Source: an uncultured Eubacterium sp.
Lineage (GTDB): Bacteria; Bacillota; Clostridia; Oscillospirales; Acutalibacteraceae
Direction of reading: 5' to 3'
NCBI GenBank assembly: GCA_910584985.1
Contig: CAJUDJ010000012.1
Location: 1 to 50,942 of the forward strand
DNA: 50,942 bases
A model generated the notes under the pieces. That model was given only the letters and a program-made list of their open reading frames with translations. It made no database searches and was not told where the DNA came from. Position numbers and translations under genes: made by a program. Positions 15,413 to 23,941 of the stretch are shown here, piece after piece (positions within the stretch are counted from its first letter, which is position 1; every line of letters begins with the position of its first letter).

Positions 15413-16642
15413 TTATTCTTTATTATAAATAAATCTGCTCCATTTTTTATTGGAAACAAAGGCAAAAACAGAAGTTAAAGCACCTGAAACAATCCAGATA
15501 ATAATAACAACTGTCCAGCCTGCCTTTTGGGAAACGGCACCAAAGCCGTAAACAGAAACGGCACAGCCTATATAGGCAAAGAAATTCAGTATGCCGCTTA
15601 TGCCCGAAGTGCAGGAATATTTTGAAAATCTTACGGGAACACGCGAAATAATCAGATAATTCAGTGCATACATAGAAGATGTGGTAAATGCAAGAAGAAA
15701 CACGATCAAATAAACAGGCGCTTTTCCAATAAACAAAAGCAACAGCATCGGCACAAGTGCGGCAGCAGCCGTTACACCCGCTGTTTTCATTTCATTTTCA
15801 CCAAGCTTTTTATAAAGCGGTGTTACGGCATATGCCCCGAAAGCGTTGAACACAGGAAGCGCAATCGTAAGAAAAGTTGAAAGGCTAAGAGAAACACTGT
15901 ACTCCTCCGTAATCATCGTTGGCACCCAGTTTGTAATGCCATCCCGCATCATGCCATGCAGAAAAGACGGAATCAGAATAACCAGAAGCCCCGATAAAGT
16001 CAGCAAACCCCAAAAGCCTGTTTTCCCGCCTTCTGCACAATCTGTTTTTTCTTCAGAAAGCACTCTTTTGCTTTTGGAAATACTGCTTTTAACCGCAGCA
16101 AAACAGAGCAGAGCGGCAGCAAACACAGCAAGGATTACCGCACCGCCGCATATAAACACATATTTATAGGAAAGCCTGCCGATAATAAAGGTTGACGCCA
16201 AATAAGACAACACGGTTCCCACAGGAAGCGACAGTGCAATATTCAGAATCGCCGCCTTTCTCTGCTTTTCCATTACGGCTTCGGAATATATACGCAGCAG
16301 GGGCGACCACAGCATAGACTGAAAAATACCGTTTGCGCCCCACAAAACAGCCATAGCCGCAAGGCTATCTGCAAACGCCATGGAAGTGCAGCACACACCA
16401 CTGCAAAAAGCACCGCAGAGCACCATAATAAAAGGATTTACTTTGTCGCCTAAAATGCCGTTTCCAAGCTGACCTGCACCGTAGCAGACAAAAAAAGCCG
16501 TGCCCACAATGCCGATATCCGCCTTTTCATAAATGCCGCCGCTTACAATGGATGCGATTGCCGCCGAATAGCAGGTTCTGCCGAAATAAGCAGAGGCATA
16601 CACCAGCCAAAGAACAATAACAACCGTTCTGCTTTTCTTTAT
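15413..16642 (-). CDS. MFS transporter (GlpT/UhpT-like), start region damaged or non-canonical
   Basis: A 12-helix major facilitator with family features such as WLVYASAYFGRTCYS at the N terminus and a central cytoplasmic loop rich in K, E and S. It is about 409 residues if counted from the ATA at 16642. The frame has no ATG, GTG or TTG before GTG at 16603, and that start would cut into the first helix. An ATG at 16652 overlaps the preceding stop as ATGA with AAGGAG 11 nt upstream, but it is in a different frame. So either a one-base frameshift lies in the first dozen codons or an ATA/ATT triplet initiates. Substrate is not set by sequence. Pairing with a phosphohydrolase suggests an organophosphate or its product. 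Confidence 0.7.
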   Translation of the reverse strand: MKKSRTVVIVLWLVYASAYFGRTCYSAAIASIVSGGIYEKADIGIVGTAFFVCYGAGQLGNGILGDKVNPFIMVLCGAFCSGVCCTSMAFADSLAAMAVLWGANGIFQSMLWSPLLRIYSEAVMEKQRKAAILNIALSLPVGTVLSYLASTFIIGRLSYKYVFICGGAVILAVFAAALLCFAAVKSSISKSKRVLSEEKTDCAEGGKTGFWGLLTLSGLLVILIPSFLHGMMRDGITNWVPTMITEEYSVSLSLSTFLTIALPVFNAFGAYAVTPLYKKLGENEMKTAGVTAAAALVPMLLLLFIGKAPVYLIVFLLAFTTSSMYALNYLIISRVPVRFSKYSCTSGISGILNFFAYIGCAVSVYGFGAVSQKAGWTVVIIIWIVSGALTSVFAFVSNKKWSRFIYNKE

Positions 16643-16648
16643 AATATT

Positions 16649-17545
16649 TCATTTGTTCAGAAGCTCCTTCAGCGGTTTTGAAGCGGCAAGAAAGGTGGTT
16701 TTGTCCTCAATTTTCTGCGTGCCGTGCATTGTCATATGCCCGCCGTGGTCCGAACCGATTACAACAAGCCAATCCTCCTGTGCAAAGGTACTTCTTGCTT
16801 CAATCGCTTTAATCAAATCATAAGAAAGCGTATCCAGATTGCATATTCCCGAAACATATCTGTAATTTCCGTCACCAAAGCCTGTGCCGTGGCCGTTAAT
16901 ATCGGGGTTTTCGTAAATACCGAAAATGAAATCGTCATTGCTGTTTATTCGTTCGAGCATATTCTGATGCAGTTCATCATCCGTTTCAAGCTTGAAATAA
17001 AACTGCTTTAAATCCTTTTTCTGCGCATTTTCAATTTCATTTTTATAGGTTTTTTCAAAATGAACAGGTCATATACAGCTGAAAGAGGTTTTAAAACCCT
17101 TTTCGGAAAGCGTTTTCATAACGGTGGGATACTCCTCATCCAGACTCCATTCAATCCCTGTTTTCCATGCAGGCTTCATCCATTTTCCGCAAAGTGCACA
17201 AGCCCAGCCCTGCGCCGTGCTTGTTTCCTGCACAAAACCGTTATCTCCGCCTACATATGTAATATAAACACCGCCGCTCTTTTTAAGAAGATTTACGGCA
17301 CTGTAATGAAAATCTCCGTTGCCGCCGCTTATCTTTTCGCTTTCACTTTTGATTAAATACTTCATTGCATCGGCGCGGCAACCGTCCCAGCCGATAAACA
17401 TACACTTGGGTATTCTTTCGGAGCGTTCAAAATGGTTTAAAATCATTTCTGCAATCACGGTCTGCGGCCGTCGTTCCTCAAAACGGTTACAGAAAATCCC
17501 CTTTGTATTCACAGCATCCATATATTTCTTTTTCGTTGAAAACAT
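16649..17545 (-). pseudogene. Alkaline phosphatase superfamily phosphohydrolase with an in-frame TGA
   Basis: One reading frame of 298 codons is interrupted by TGA at codon 159 (17069-17071). Upstream are the metal motif GWDGCRAD (Asp54) and the likely nucleophile Thr110 in TSTAQGWA. Downstream are ENPDINGHGTGFG and GSDHGGH, which supply the remaining metal ligands. Both halves keep the catalytic residues of phosphodiesterase/nucleotide-pyrophosphatase-like enzymes. The residue before P-V-H-F is plausibly Trp in the ancestral protein, so TGG to TGA is the simplest change. The start at 17545 has GGAGG five bases upstream; the longer frame to 17572 overlaps the previous gene. It is coupled to the MFS gene. 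Recent inactivation is favoured over recoding. Confidence 0.75.
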
Positions 17546-17556
17546 AGCATCCTCCA

Positions 17557-17934
17557 TTACCTCTCGATACATTCAGATTCAAGAATTTCTTTCTGCTTTT
17601 TCTTACTGAATCCCGATAAAACAAGCTTATAGGATTTTTCCAGCATATCCTTCAGCAAATCGTCCGGCACTTCACCGTCCGCTTCAACGGAATTCCAGTG
17701 CAGCTTGTTCATATAATAGCCTGGAATAATATCCGCATACTGCTGCCTTAAAAATTCACCTTCGGTCGGTTCAAGCTTGAGTGTAATATACTTCGGCTTA
17801 TTTTCTTCGTTCAGACAAACGGCTGCAAACATTTTGCCGCCGATCTGATATCTTATCCAATTCCATTCCGCCTGCAAATCCTTTGTTACCCCGGCTTTCG
17901 CAAGCAAAAATTCATCAATCCAGCTGTATTTCAT
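17557..17934 (-). CDS. MmcQ/YjbR family protein
   Basis: A 125-residue protein of the YjbR/MmcQ (CyaY-like fold) group. It shows W-N-W-I-R-Y-Q-I-GGKMFA followed by a lysine-containing strand (PKYITLKLEP), PGYYMNKLHWNSV, and a C-terminal helix DLLKDMLEKSYKLVLSGFSKK. These proteins are small and often called DNA-binding, but function is unproven. I used the ATG at 17934, preceded by GGGGGG; the longer frame (17952) places that site inside the gene. It ends 11 bp before the phosphohydrolase start and is first in that three-gene unit. Confidence 0.85.
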   Translation of the reverse strand: MKYSWIDEFLLAKAGVTKDLQAEWNWIRYQIGGKMFAAVCLNEENKPKYITLKLEPTEGEFLRQQYADIIPGYYMNKLHWNSVEADGEVPDDLLKDMLEKSYKLVLSGFSKKKQKEILESECIER

Positions 17935-17990
17935 ATTTCCCCCCTGCTGCATATCTTAAAAATTCTGAAATAAACATAAAACTGCCTATA

Positions 17991-18018
17991 ATTATATCAA
18001 AAAAATAAAATATTTCAA
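17991..18018 (-). promoter_or_regulatory. Promoter of the YjbR-phosphohydrolase-MFS operon
   Basis: Minus-strand TTGAAA (18013-18018), 16-bp spacer, TATAAT (17991-17996), about 57 bp upstream of the first ATG. Confidence 0.65.
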
Positions 18019-18076
18019 CACTTCTATGAAATGTATGTGCCAAGTTGTTGCAACATAGTATTTATCGGTGATGAAA

Positions 18077-18757
18077 ATGTTTTCTGCTTTACTTTCCGTT
18101 TTAAGTGCAAATATTCTTTATTTTATACTGCACATAAACAACACTTCCAGTTTTCCGAAACCTCTTAATTCCAAAGAAGAGGCAGAAGCGCTTGAACGCT
18201 TCAAAAACGGAGATAAGGATGCAAGAGCTCTGCTGATTGAGCGCAATTTAAGGCTTGTGAGCCACATTGTAAAAAAATACTATTCCAAAACAAATGATAC
18301 GGATGATTTAATATCCATCGGAACAATCGGCCTGATTAAAGCAATAGACAGCTTTAATACCGATAAAGGAATCCGCCTTGCCACCTATGCCAGCCGCTGC
18401 ATAGAAAATGAAATTTTAATGCATTTTCGGAACATACGCAAGAATGCAACAGATGTTTACCTTGGCGATTCCATTGAAACAGACAAAGACGGAAATCCGC
18501 TGACCATTCAGGAAACGATAAGCGACAGCCGTGATCTTGCCGAGGACCTTGAAACAAAAATAAAATGGGAAAAGGTTTCCAAAATCATTGAAAATATGGA
18601 GGATGAAAGAGAAAAAAAAATTATTGTTTTAAGATATGGACTGGACAATAACAAGCCCTTAACCCAGAGGGAGGTTGCGGATAAATTGAAAATCAGCCGC
18701 AGCTATGTTTCCCGAATTGAAAAAAAGGTGCTTAACGATATTAAGAAAAAATTTTAA
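18077..18757 (+). CDS. sigK: RNA polymerase sporulation sigma factor SigK-like, uninterrupted
   Basis: About 226 residues. The first 20 or so residues (MFSALLSVLSANILYF) are hydrophobic like the pro-sequence of pro-sigma-K, followed by the family stretch SFPKPLN. Region 2 includes RNLRLVSHIVKKYY and DLISIGTIGLIKAIDSF, then ATYASRCIENEILMHFR. Region 4 ends with a helix-turn-helix (LTQREVADKLKISRSYVSRIEKK). No skin-type element splits the gene. Start choice is open: ATG at 18077 has GGTGAT 4 nt upstream and gives a pro-peptide of Bacillus-like length; ATG 18071 or GTG 18068 are alternatives. If functional, it directs late mother-cell genes. I did not find a convincing sigma-E promoter. Confidence 0.88.
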   Translation: MFSALLSVLSANILYFILHINNTSSFPKPLNSKEEAEALERFKNGDKDARALLIERNLRLVSHIVKKYYSKTNDTDDLISIGTIGLIKAIDSFNTDKGIRLATYASRCIENEILMHFRNIRKNATDVYLGDSIETDKDGNPLTIQETISDSRDLAEDLETKIKWEKVSKIIENMEDEREKKIIVLRYGLDNNKPLTQREVADKLKISRSYVSRIEKKVLNDIKKKF

Positions 18758-18765
18758 GCAAAAGC

Positions 18766-18796
18766 ATACCGGCACAGACTTGTTCTGTGCCGGTAT
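18766..18796. terminator. Bidirectional terminator between sigK and the GPH symporter
   Basis: A 13-bp perfect stem (ATACCGGCACAGA / TCTGTGCCGGTAT, 5-nt loop) flanked by T-rich sequence on the plus side and TTTGC on the minus side. It lies between convergent genes. Confidence 0.8.
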
Positions 18797-18827
18797 TGTT
18801 ATTAATATTATAGTTAAAACAGCTTAT

Positions 18828-20282
18828 TTATTCACAATCGGGTATGCTGCCCTGTTCTGCCTTTTCTTCCCTCCTTGCAATAAGATCGGCGGTAACCCTT
18901 GCCCGTTCTTTCGGACCGTATCTTACAAACAGAAGCGGTATGATATAGAGCAGGCTTGCTACAGCAGGTGTAAGCACCACAAGCGGCCATATCCATTTAT
19001 CAAATGCAGCAGATTGCGTGCCCACATAAACAGCGGCATTATCAACAGCCCTGTATTTCAGAAGCGAAAGTGCAAGCGTTGCCAGCCCTGCAGTTATTCC
19101 GCTTGAAATCTTCGTAAAGGAGGTCTGCATGGAAAAGGTGATTCCCTCTGTTCTTTTTCCTGTTTTCCATTCGGTATAATCAATACTGTCGCAGAAGAGC
19201 GAGGTCTGCGCAATGCTGTTTACACCTGTGGGAATAGAGGCAACGCCCATAACAACCATAGAAATCCAGAGGTTCTTGCCTTCAAAGCCGATGAAAAATG
19301 CAATTACCCTGAAAAAGCAGTTAAAAAGCTGCATAAAGATAAGAACATTTACATAACTGTCCTTAAACAGCTTTTTAAGCTTATCGGCAAATACCATTCC
19401 GATAAAGCTGGGCGCACCTGTTATCACATAAAACAGTGTTGAAAGCCCGAGCGCACCAATTAAGCCGTTTCCGAGAAAATCAGACGGAATTTCATATTTA
19501 AAGAAATAGGTTACAAGATTTGCACCGAAGCCAAGTGCGCCGATAAGATTTGCAAGCGTAACCAGCATTAAAATTCTATTTTTAAACAAAAGTGAAAAGC
19601 TTTCAACAAGGCTTTCCTGCTTTGTTTCCTGAATAACTCTTATGCGTTCCTGCGTTTTATCGGCGCGCTTTGAAATCATTGCACCGCCAAGTCCGAAGAT
19701 AACGGCAAACACAAGCGTAATAAACTGCCAGGACTGCCCTGTTGCATTCACCACGATTTCAAGTGCCATCGGAAGCAGCGTGCTGAATACGGCATAAACA
19801 ACCGAGCCGATTGTTCTTGCCCACTGAACAAATTTATCCCTTTCATCCGCATTCGGCGTCACCATTGCCGTAATGCCCCATATGGAAACATCCTGAACGG
19901 TATATACCAAATCCCAGCAGATATACATAATTACGAAATAAGCAACCCTTAACCAAAGCAAACTTTCCTCGGTTGAAAAAACAAGAAAAAGCAGCACGGA
20001 AAAAACACCTACGGGAAGCGGTGTGTATCTTAAAAACGGCCGCATTTTTTCGCCGTTCTTAAAGGTGTGCTTATCAATAAACGAGCCGACTATCGGATCA
20101 TTGATGCCGTCCCACACCTTCATTATAATCAGAAGTGCGGATACAATTATGGCAGGAAACATTGCAATGTCCGTCATAAAATATGTAAAAAAGGAGGCAC
20201 CGATTAAGGAATACACCATGTTTTGCCCGGACAAACCCACACAATAATTGATTTTTTCACTTTTCGTGATATAATTCTGCAT
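18828..20282 (-). CDS. GPH family (MelB-like) sugar:cation symporter
   Basis: A 484-residue membrane carrier of the glycoside-pentoside-hexuronide family. The N-terminal signature KVWDGINDPIVGSFIDKH (about 55-72) holds the acidic cation/sugar-site residues, followed by R-P-F-L-R-Y. Twelve helices are expected from the hydrophobicity, with a cytoplasmic loop around 205-225 (RADKTQERIRV). The C terminus is basic then acidic. Substrate is not determined; no glycoside hydrolase is adjacent. A promoter lies at 20398-20426 with a leader of roughly 110 nt. The Shine-Dalgarno is weak at this ATG. Confidence 0.88.
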   Translation of the reverse strand: MQNYITKSEKINYCVGLSGQNMVYSLIGASFFTYFMTDIAMFPAIIVSALLIIMKVWDGINDPIVGSFIDKHTFKNGEKMRPFLRYTPLPVGVFSVLLFLVFSTEESLLWLRVAYFVIMYICWDLVYTVQDVSIWGITAMVTPNADERDKFVQWARTIGSVVYAVFSTLLPMALEIVVNATGQSWQFITLVFAVIFGLGGAMISKRADKTQERIRVIQETKQESLVESFSLLFKNRILMLVTLANLIGALGFGANLVTYFFKYEIPSDFLGNGLIGALGLSTLFYVITGAPSFIGMVFADKLKKLFKDSYVNVLIFMQLFNCFFRVIAFFIGFEGKNLWISMVVMGVASIPTGVNSIAQTSLFCDSIDYTEWKTGKRTEGITFSMQTSFTKISSGITAGLATLALSLLKYRAVDNAAVYVGTQSAAFDKWIWPLVVLTPAVASLLYIIPLLFVRYGPKERARVTADLIARREEKAEQGSIPDCE

Positions 20283-20397
20283 TTGCTTTCACATAACCCC
20301 TCTGCTGCACAAGGATATATATTTTTAAACTTTCCGCATTGCAGCCTAACAGGGAAAATAAAATAAATATATCCGAAACCAATTTACCGACAAATCC

Positions 20398-20426
20398 ATT
20401 ATACTTCCGAATTTATACAAAAGCAA
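20398..20426 (-). promoter_or_regulatory. Promoter of the GPH symporter gene
   Basis: Minus-strand TTGCTT (20421-20426), 17-bp spacer, TATAAT (20398-20403). The 235-bp divergent spacer (20283-20518) otherwise shows no gene. A purine-rich GAGGGG at about 20300 lies too far from the ATG to serve it. Confidence 0.65.
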
Positions 20427-20463
20427 TAGGTCTGTAATAAATATTCCACACATTTGGCTAATC

Positions 20464-20492
20464 TTGATTTATAAAAAAACACATGATAAAAT
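20464..20492 (+). promoter_or_regulatory. Promoter of the acyltransferase gene
   Basis: TTGATT (20464-20469), 17-bp spacer, TAAAAT (20487-20492), followed by CAGGAG before the ATG at 20519. Confidence 0.65.
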
Positions 20493-20518
20493 ATGGATAA
20501 AAATAAACAGGAGCATAT

Positions 20519-21586
20519 ATGAGAAAACATTATATTGATAACTTAAGAAGCATTCTGATTCTTATACTTATTCCGTATCATGCTGCCATGGCATGGAATG
20601 TATGGGAAGAACCCAATTACATATTCTTTGACGGCAACAGAATAATCAGCAGTATTGTCGTATTCTTCAGCCCGTTTTTTATGGCGGCATTATTTATGCT
20701 TGCGGGCATAAGCACCTGCTTTGCACTGAAGAAAAAAACATTTTGGCAATATCTTTCCGAAAGATTCAGGAAACTGATTATTCCGTTTCTTTTGGGCACG
20801 CTGATTCTTATGCCGCCCATAACCTATATTGCCGATAAATTCAATACCGGCTACAGCGGTAATTCTCTTCGGCATTACACGGTTTTCTTTACAAAATTTA
20901 CGGATTTAACAGGCGCAGACGGTGGATTTTCCGTTGGTCATTTCTGGTTTCTTCTGTATCTTTTTATCATTTCACTTGCAGGCATCGGAATAATTGCCGT
21001 TCAAAAGCGAATAAAATCCGAACAGGCAAAAAACATACCGATGTGGCTTATCTGCATGGCAGGACTGCCGCTTCCTTTGTTAAGCAATCTGCTTTCCGTC
21101 GGCGGAAAAAGCCTTGCGGAATATCTGTATCTTTTCCTGTTGGGATATTACTTTTTCTCAGAAGAAAGCATAATAAGAAAAACCGAAAGATATAAGTGGA
21201 TTTTTTTATGTATAGGCTTATCAGCCACTGTGCTGAATGTGTATCTGTTTTTATGGAGCAATACAAAATACCCGATTATAAATTCCGCTGCAAAATACAC
21301 TGCCGAATGGTTTATGCTACTTACCTTAATCGGAATCGGAAAAGGATTTTTGAATTTTAAAACCGAATTAACTTCATATTTATCAAAAATATCCTTTCGG
21401 TTTTACATTTATCACTATATCTGGCTTGTAATGTTTCAATATCTTATCTTCCGTTTATTTAACGAAAATACATTGCTATTGTACGCTGTTCCTGTATTTC
21501 TTTCTTATATTGCAACCTTTATCTGTTGTGAAGCAAGCAGAAAAATATCATCTTGCAAAAGCGGAAAAAGGTCTGTCGGAAATTGA
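20519..21586 (+). CDS. Acyltransferase 3 family membrane protein
   Basis: A 355-residue protein with about ten hydrophobic helices. The N terminus RKHYIDNLRSILILILIPYHAAM carries the family's arginine and the His of the active-site helix. A conserved FWFLLYLFII follows near 140. Relatives O-acylate surface sugars or glucans (OpgC/MdoC-like). The acyl acceptor here is unknown. The gene stands alone between the GPH symporter and feoB. Its own 3' end forms part of the terminator at 21565-21602. Codon use looks slightly more A+T-rich than its neighbours. Confidence 0.85.
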   Translation: MRKHYIDNLRSILILILIPYHAAMAWNVWEEPNYIFFDGNRIISSIVVFFSPFFMAALFMLAGISTCFALKKKTFWQYLSERFRKLIIPFLLGTLILMPPITYIADKFNTGYSGNSLRHYTVFFTKFTDLTGADGGFSVGHFWFLLYLFIISLAGIGIIAVQKRIKSEQAKNIPMWLICMAGLPLPLLSNLLSVGGKSLAEYLYLFLLGYYFFSEESIIRKTERYKWIFLCIGLSATVLNVYLFLWSNTKYPIINSAAKYTAEWFMLLTLIGIGKGFLNFKTELTSYLSKISFRFYIYHYIWLVMFQYLIFRLFNENTLLLYAVPVFLSYIATFICCEASRKISSCKSGKRSVGN

Positions 21587-21602
21587 ACCGGCAGACCTTT
21601 TT
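21565..21602. terminator. Bidirectional terminator overlapping the acyltransferase stop
   Basis: A stem of about 15 bp (A-tract plus GGTCTGTCGG with CCGGCAGACC and T-tract, one G.U pair). It spans the last codons of the acyltransferase and the space before the feoB stop, and serves both convergent genes. Confidence 0.85.
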
Positions 21603-21605
21603 TCA

Positions 21606-23591
21606 TTAAAAAATCATATTAATCAGCGCACACAAAACAATGCCTATTATCAGCGGCACGACCACGGACATTGCTGTCCATTTCACGCTTTTGGTTTCTT
21701 TCCAGATTGTAAGCAGTGTTGTGGAACACGGGAAATGGAACATAGAAAACACACAGGTGCAGACGGCGGTTGTAACCGTCCAGCCGTTATCAACCAAAAT
21801 GGTTTTCAGACTTTCCAGCGAGGAATAATCGCCAAGCTCGCCTGTTGAAAGATAAGTCATAAGAATAATCGGAATAACAATTTCATTTGCAGGAAAACCA
21901 AGGATAAAGCCAAGAAGTATCACGCCGTCCAGCCCCATAAACCTGCCTGCAGGGTCAAGAAAATCGGCAATTTCATTCAGCAGCATTGTGTTTCCGATTT
22001 TTATGTTTGCAAGTATCCATATTACAAGCCCTGCAGGTGCTGCAACAGCAACCGCTCTGAGCAGAACAAAAAATACTTTTTCTTTGATGGTCTGCCAGAT
22101 GATTTTGAAAAACTGCGGCTTTCGGTAAGGCGGAAGCTCCAGCACAAAAGAAGATGCATCGCCTTTCAGCACGGTTTTTGTCATCGCAAAGGAGGACAGC
22201 AGCGTCATCGCCATTGAGGAAGCAATAAAAGCAAGCAAAATCAGAGCAGACAGCAAGGTGTTTTTCGTAAAAAACATCGCCGTTACTGCAATCAGCAAAG
22301 GAAAACGGCCGTTGCATGGGGAAAAGCTGTTGGTTATAATGGCAATTTTCCGTTCACGCGGTGAATCAATAATCCTTGCGCCTGTAACGCCAACCGCATT
22401 GCAGCCGTAACCCATACAGGTGGTAAGTGCCTGTTTGCCGCAGGCACCGCAGGATTTGAAGCACGGATCCAGATTAAATGCGATCCGTGGAAGCACACCG
22501 AAATCCTCCAGCAGTGCAAAAAGAGGAAAGAAAATTGCCATCGGCGGCAGCATTACGGCAACCACCCATAAAAGAACACGCAGAATACCGTTTACAACAA
22601 GGCTTATTACAGGCTGGGCAATGCCGATCTGTGCCATTCCGTCTGCCAGCCATACCTCAAACTGATCAAATATATTTCTTAAAAAATCAGACGGATAATT
22701 TGATCCGGCTATCGTAAGCCAAAGAACCACAGCAAATATTACCATCATAGACGGCAGAGCCGTGTATTTTCCCATCAGAATTTTATCAAGCAGTTTTTCT
22801 CTTTTTTCAGCCTTTGAAGGAGCTGATCTGGAAACAGTTTTGCTGATAAGAGCTGATTTCTGAAAAACAGAAAGCGTTCTGCTTTCGATAAAATGATCTC
22901 CGCTTACATTGAACCGCTCCAGAATATTTACGGCTTTCAGATATGCCTGCTTCATTTTCATATCCTCAGGCTCTGTTCCCTGCTCCAGCATTCTCAACGC
23001 CGCATAACGCTCTGCACCTGCCCGTTCCAGCACACCCACTGCCTGTTCAATCGGACTTATATATGTAAGCTTGGCAGGCTTTGGCCGGATTGCTCCTGTT
23101 ACAATGCCGTGCACCGCTTCCAGCAGACGGTTTATGCCCTTCCCGCTTCGTGCAGTTGCCTGAACAACAGGCACGCCCAGCATTTCCGATAACCTATCGC
23201 AGTCTATTTCAATATTTCTTTTTTTTGCCTCATCGCATAGATTAAGAAGAACCACAATTTTATCGGTTATCTCGCTTATCTGAAGCACAAGATTCAGATT
23301 CCGTTCCAGATTTGTTGCATCAACCACACACACAATGCATTCATACGCAAGCGATTCTATAAAATCCCGTGCAACCTCTTCCTCTCTGGATGAGATAACC
23401 AGGCTGTATGTACCCGGAAGATCATACAGCCTGTAGTCATTAAATTTGTAGTAGTAGCATCCCTCAGCAAGCTCAACGGTTTTCCCCGTCCAGTTTCCTG
23501 TGTGCTGATTACTGCCTGTAAGCTCATTGAACACAGTGCTTTTTCCCACATTCGGATTTCCTGCAAGGGCTATTTTTCTTTCACTGTTCAT
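21606..23591 (-). CDS. feoB: Ferrous iron transport protein B
   Basis: A 661-residue Fe(II) transporter. The N-terminal G domain has G1 GNPNVGKST (11-19), G3 DLPG (57-60), and G4 NLCD (117-120, where NxxD is standard). A GDI-like helical region follows (about 165-250). The membrane part contains the Gate/core motif with GYGCNAVGV and SPCNGRFPLL and paired cysteines. Length is at the shorter end for FeoB. It overlaps feoA by 4 bp (ATGA), so translation is coupled. No FeoC was seen. Confidence 0.95.
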   Translation of the reverse strand: MNSERKIALAGNPNVGKSTVFNELTGSNQHTGNWTGKTVELAEGCYYYKFNDYRLYDLPGTYSLVISSREEEVARDFIESLAYECIVCVVDATNLERNLNLVLQISEITDKIVVLLNLCDEAKKRNIEIDCDRLSEMLGVPVVQATARSGKGINRLLEAVHGIVTGAIRPKPAKLTYISPIEQAVGVLERAGAERYAALRMLEQGTEPEDMKMKQAYLKAVNILERFNVSGDHFIESRTLSVFQKSALISKTVSRSAPSKAEKREKLLDKILMGKYTALPSMMVIFAVVLWLTIAGSNYPSDFLRNIFDQFEVWLADGMAQIGIAQPVISLVVNGILRVLLWVVAVMLPPMAIFFPLFALLEDFGVLPRIAFNLDPCFKSCGACGKQALTTCMGYGCNAVGVTGARIIDSPRERKIAIITNSFSPCNGRFPLLIAVTAMFFTKNTLLSALILLAFIASSMAMTLLSSFAMTKTVLKGDASSFVLELPPYRKPQFFKIIWQTIKEKVFFVLLRAVAVAAPAGLVIWILANIKIGNTMLLNEIADFLDPAGRFMGLDGVILLGFILGFPANEIVIPIILMTYLSTGELGDYSSLESLKTILVDNGWTVTTAVCTCVFSMFHFPCSTTLLTIWKETKSVKWTAMSVVVPLIIGIVLCALINMIF

Positions 23592-23809
23592 AAAACTACT
23601 CCCACCTTCTGTGCGTCTGTTTTCCTTAATGCCACCAAAGAGCCTTCCACATCATAGGCAATCGGCGAACCCATTGGATTACGGCGCACACAACTAATTT
23701 CATTACCTTTAATAAATCCCATATCAAAAAGCCGGCGCTTGATTTCACATTCATTGCTGATATATGAAATAATGGCGCGTTCATTTTCTTTCATATCTGC
23801 AAGCGTCAT
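23588..23809 (-). CDS. feoA: Ferrous iron transport protein A
   Basis: A 73-residue SH3-like cytosolic partner of FeoB. Family marks are the RRLFDMGFIKGNEISCV core and the C-terminal PIAYDVEGSLVALRKTDA. It is the first gene of the feoAB unit, read divergently from the aldehyde dehydrogenase. The 130-bp spacer shows a short palindrome CTTATAAG but no clear Fur or DtxR box, so iron control is not shown. Confidence 0.93.
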   Translation of the reverse strand: MTLADMKENERAIISYISNECEIKRRLFDMGFIKGNEISCVRRNPMGSPIAYDVEGSLVALRKTDAQKVGVVL

Positions 23810-23875
23810 AATTACACCTCTGATTATCCTATGCTTATAAGGAATTTAAGTGATTAAAAATATAGGTGCAAACAC

Positions 23876-23904
23876 TTGAATTCAGAATATTAAAATGATA
23901 AAAT
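23876..23904 (+). promoter_or_regulatory. Promoter of the aldehyde dehydrogenase gene
   Basis: TTGAAT (23876-23881), 17-bp spacer, TAAAAT (23899-23904), about 38 bp before the ATG at 23942. Confidence 0.65.
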
Positions 23905-23941
23905 AATTTTGAAAATTCAATTTTTGAAAGAGGTAAAATCT

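Noticed and set aside
17069..17071. Selenocysteine at the TGA in the phosphohydrolase
   Set aside because: The position is not a metal or nucleophile site, and the bases after it form only an A+T-rich stem without a SECIS-like loop.
17069..17071. Changed genetic code (TGA as Trp)
   Set aside because: Several certain genes such as glmM, ecfT and map end in TGA, and Trp is otherwise encoded by TGG.
18001..18070. Sigma-E promoter for the sigK-like gene (CATAGTAT near 18054)
   Set aside because: The element would start transcription almost at the ribosome site, and the -35 match is poor.
23810..23941. Fur or DtxR box in the feoA spacer
   Set aside because: Only a short CTTATAAG palindrome is present, and no convincing operator match was found.
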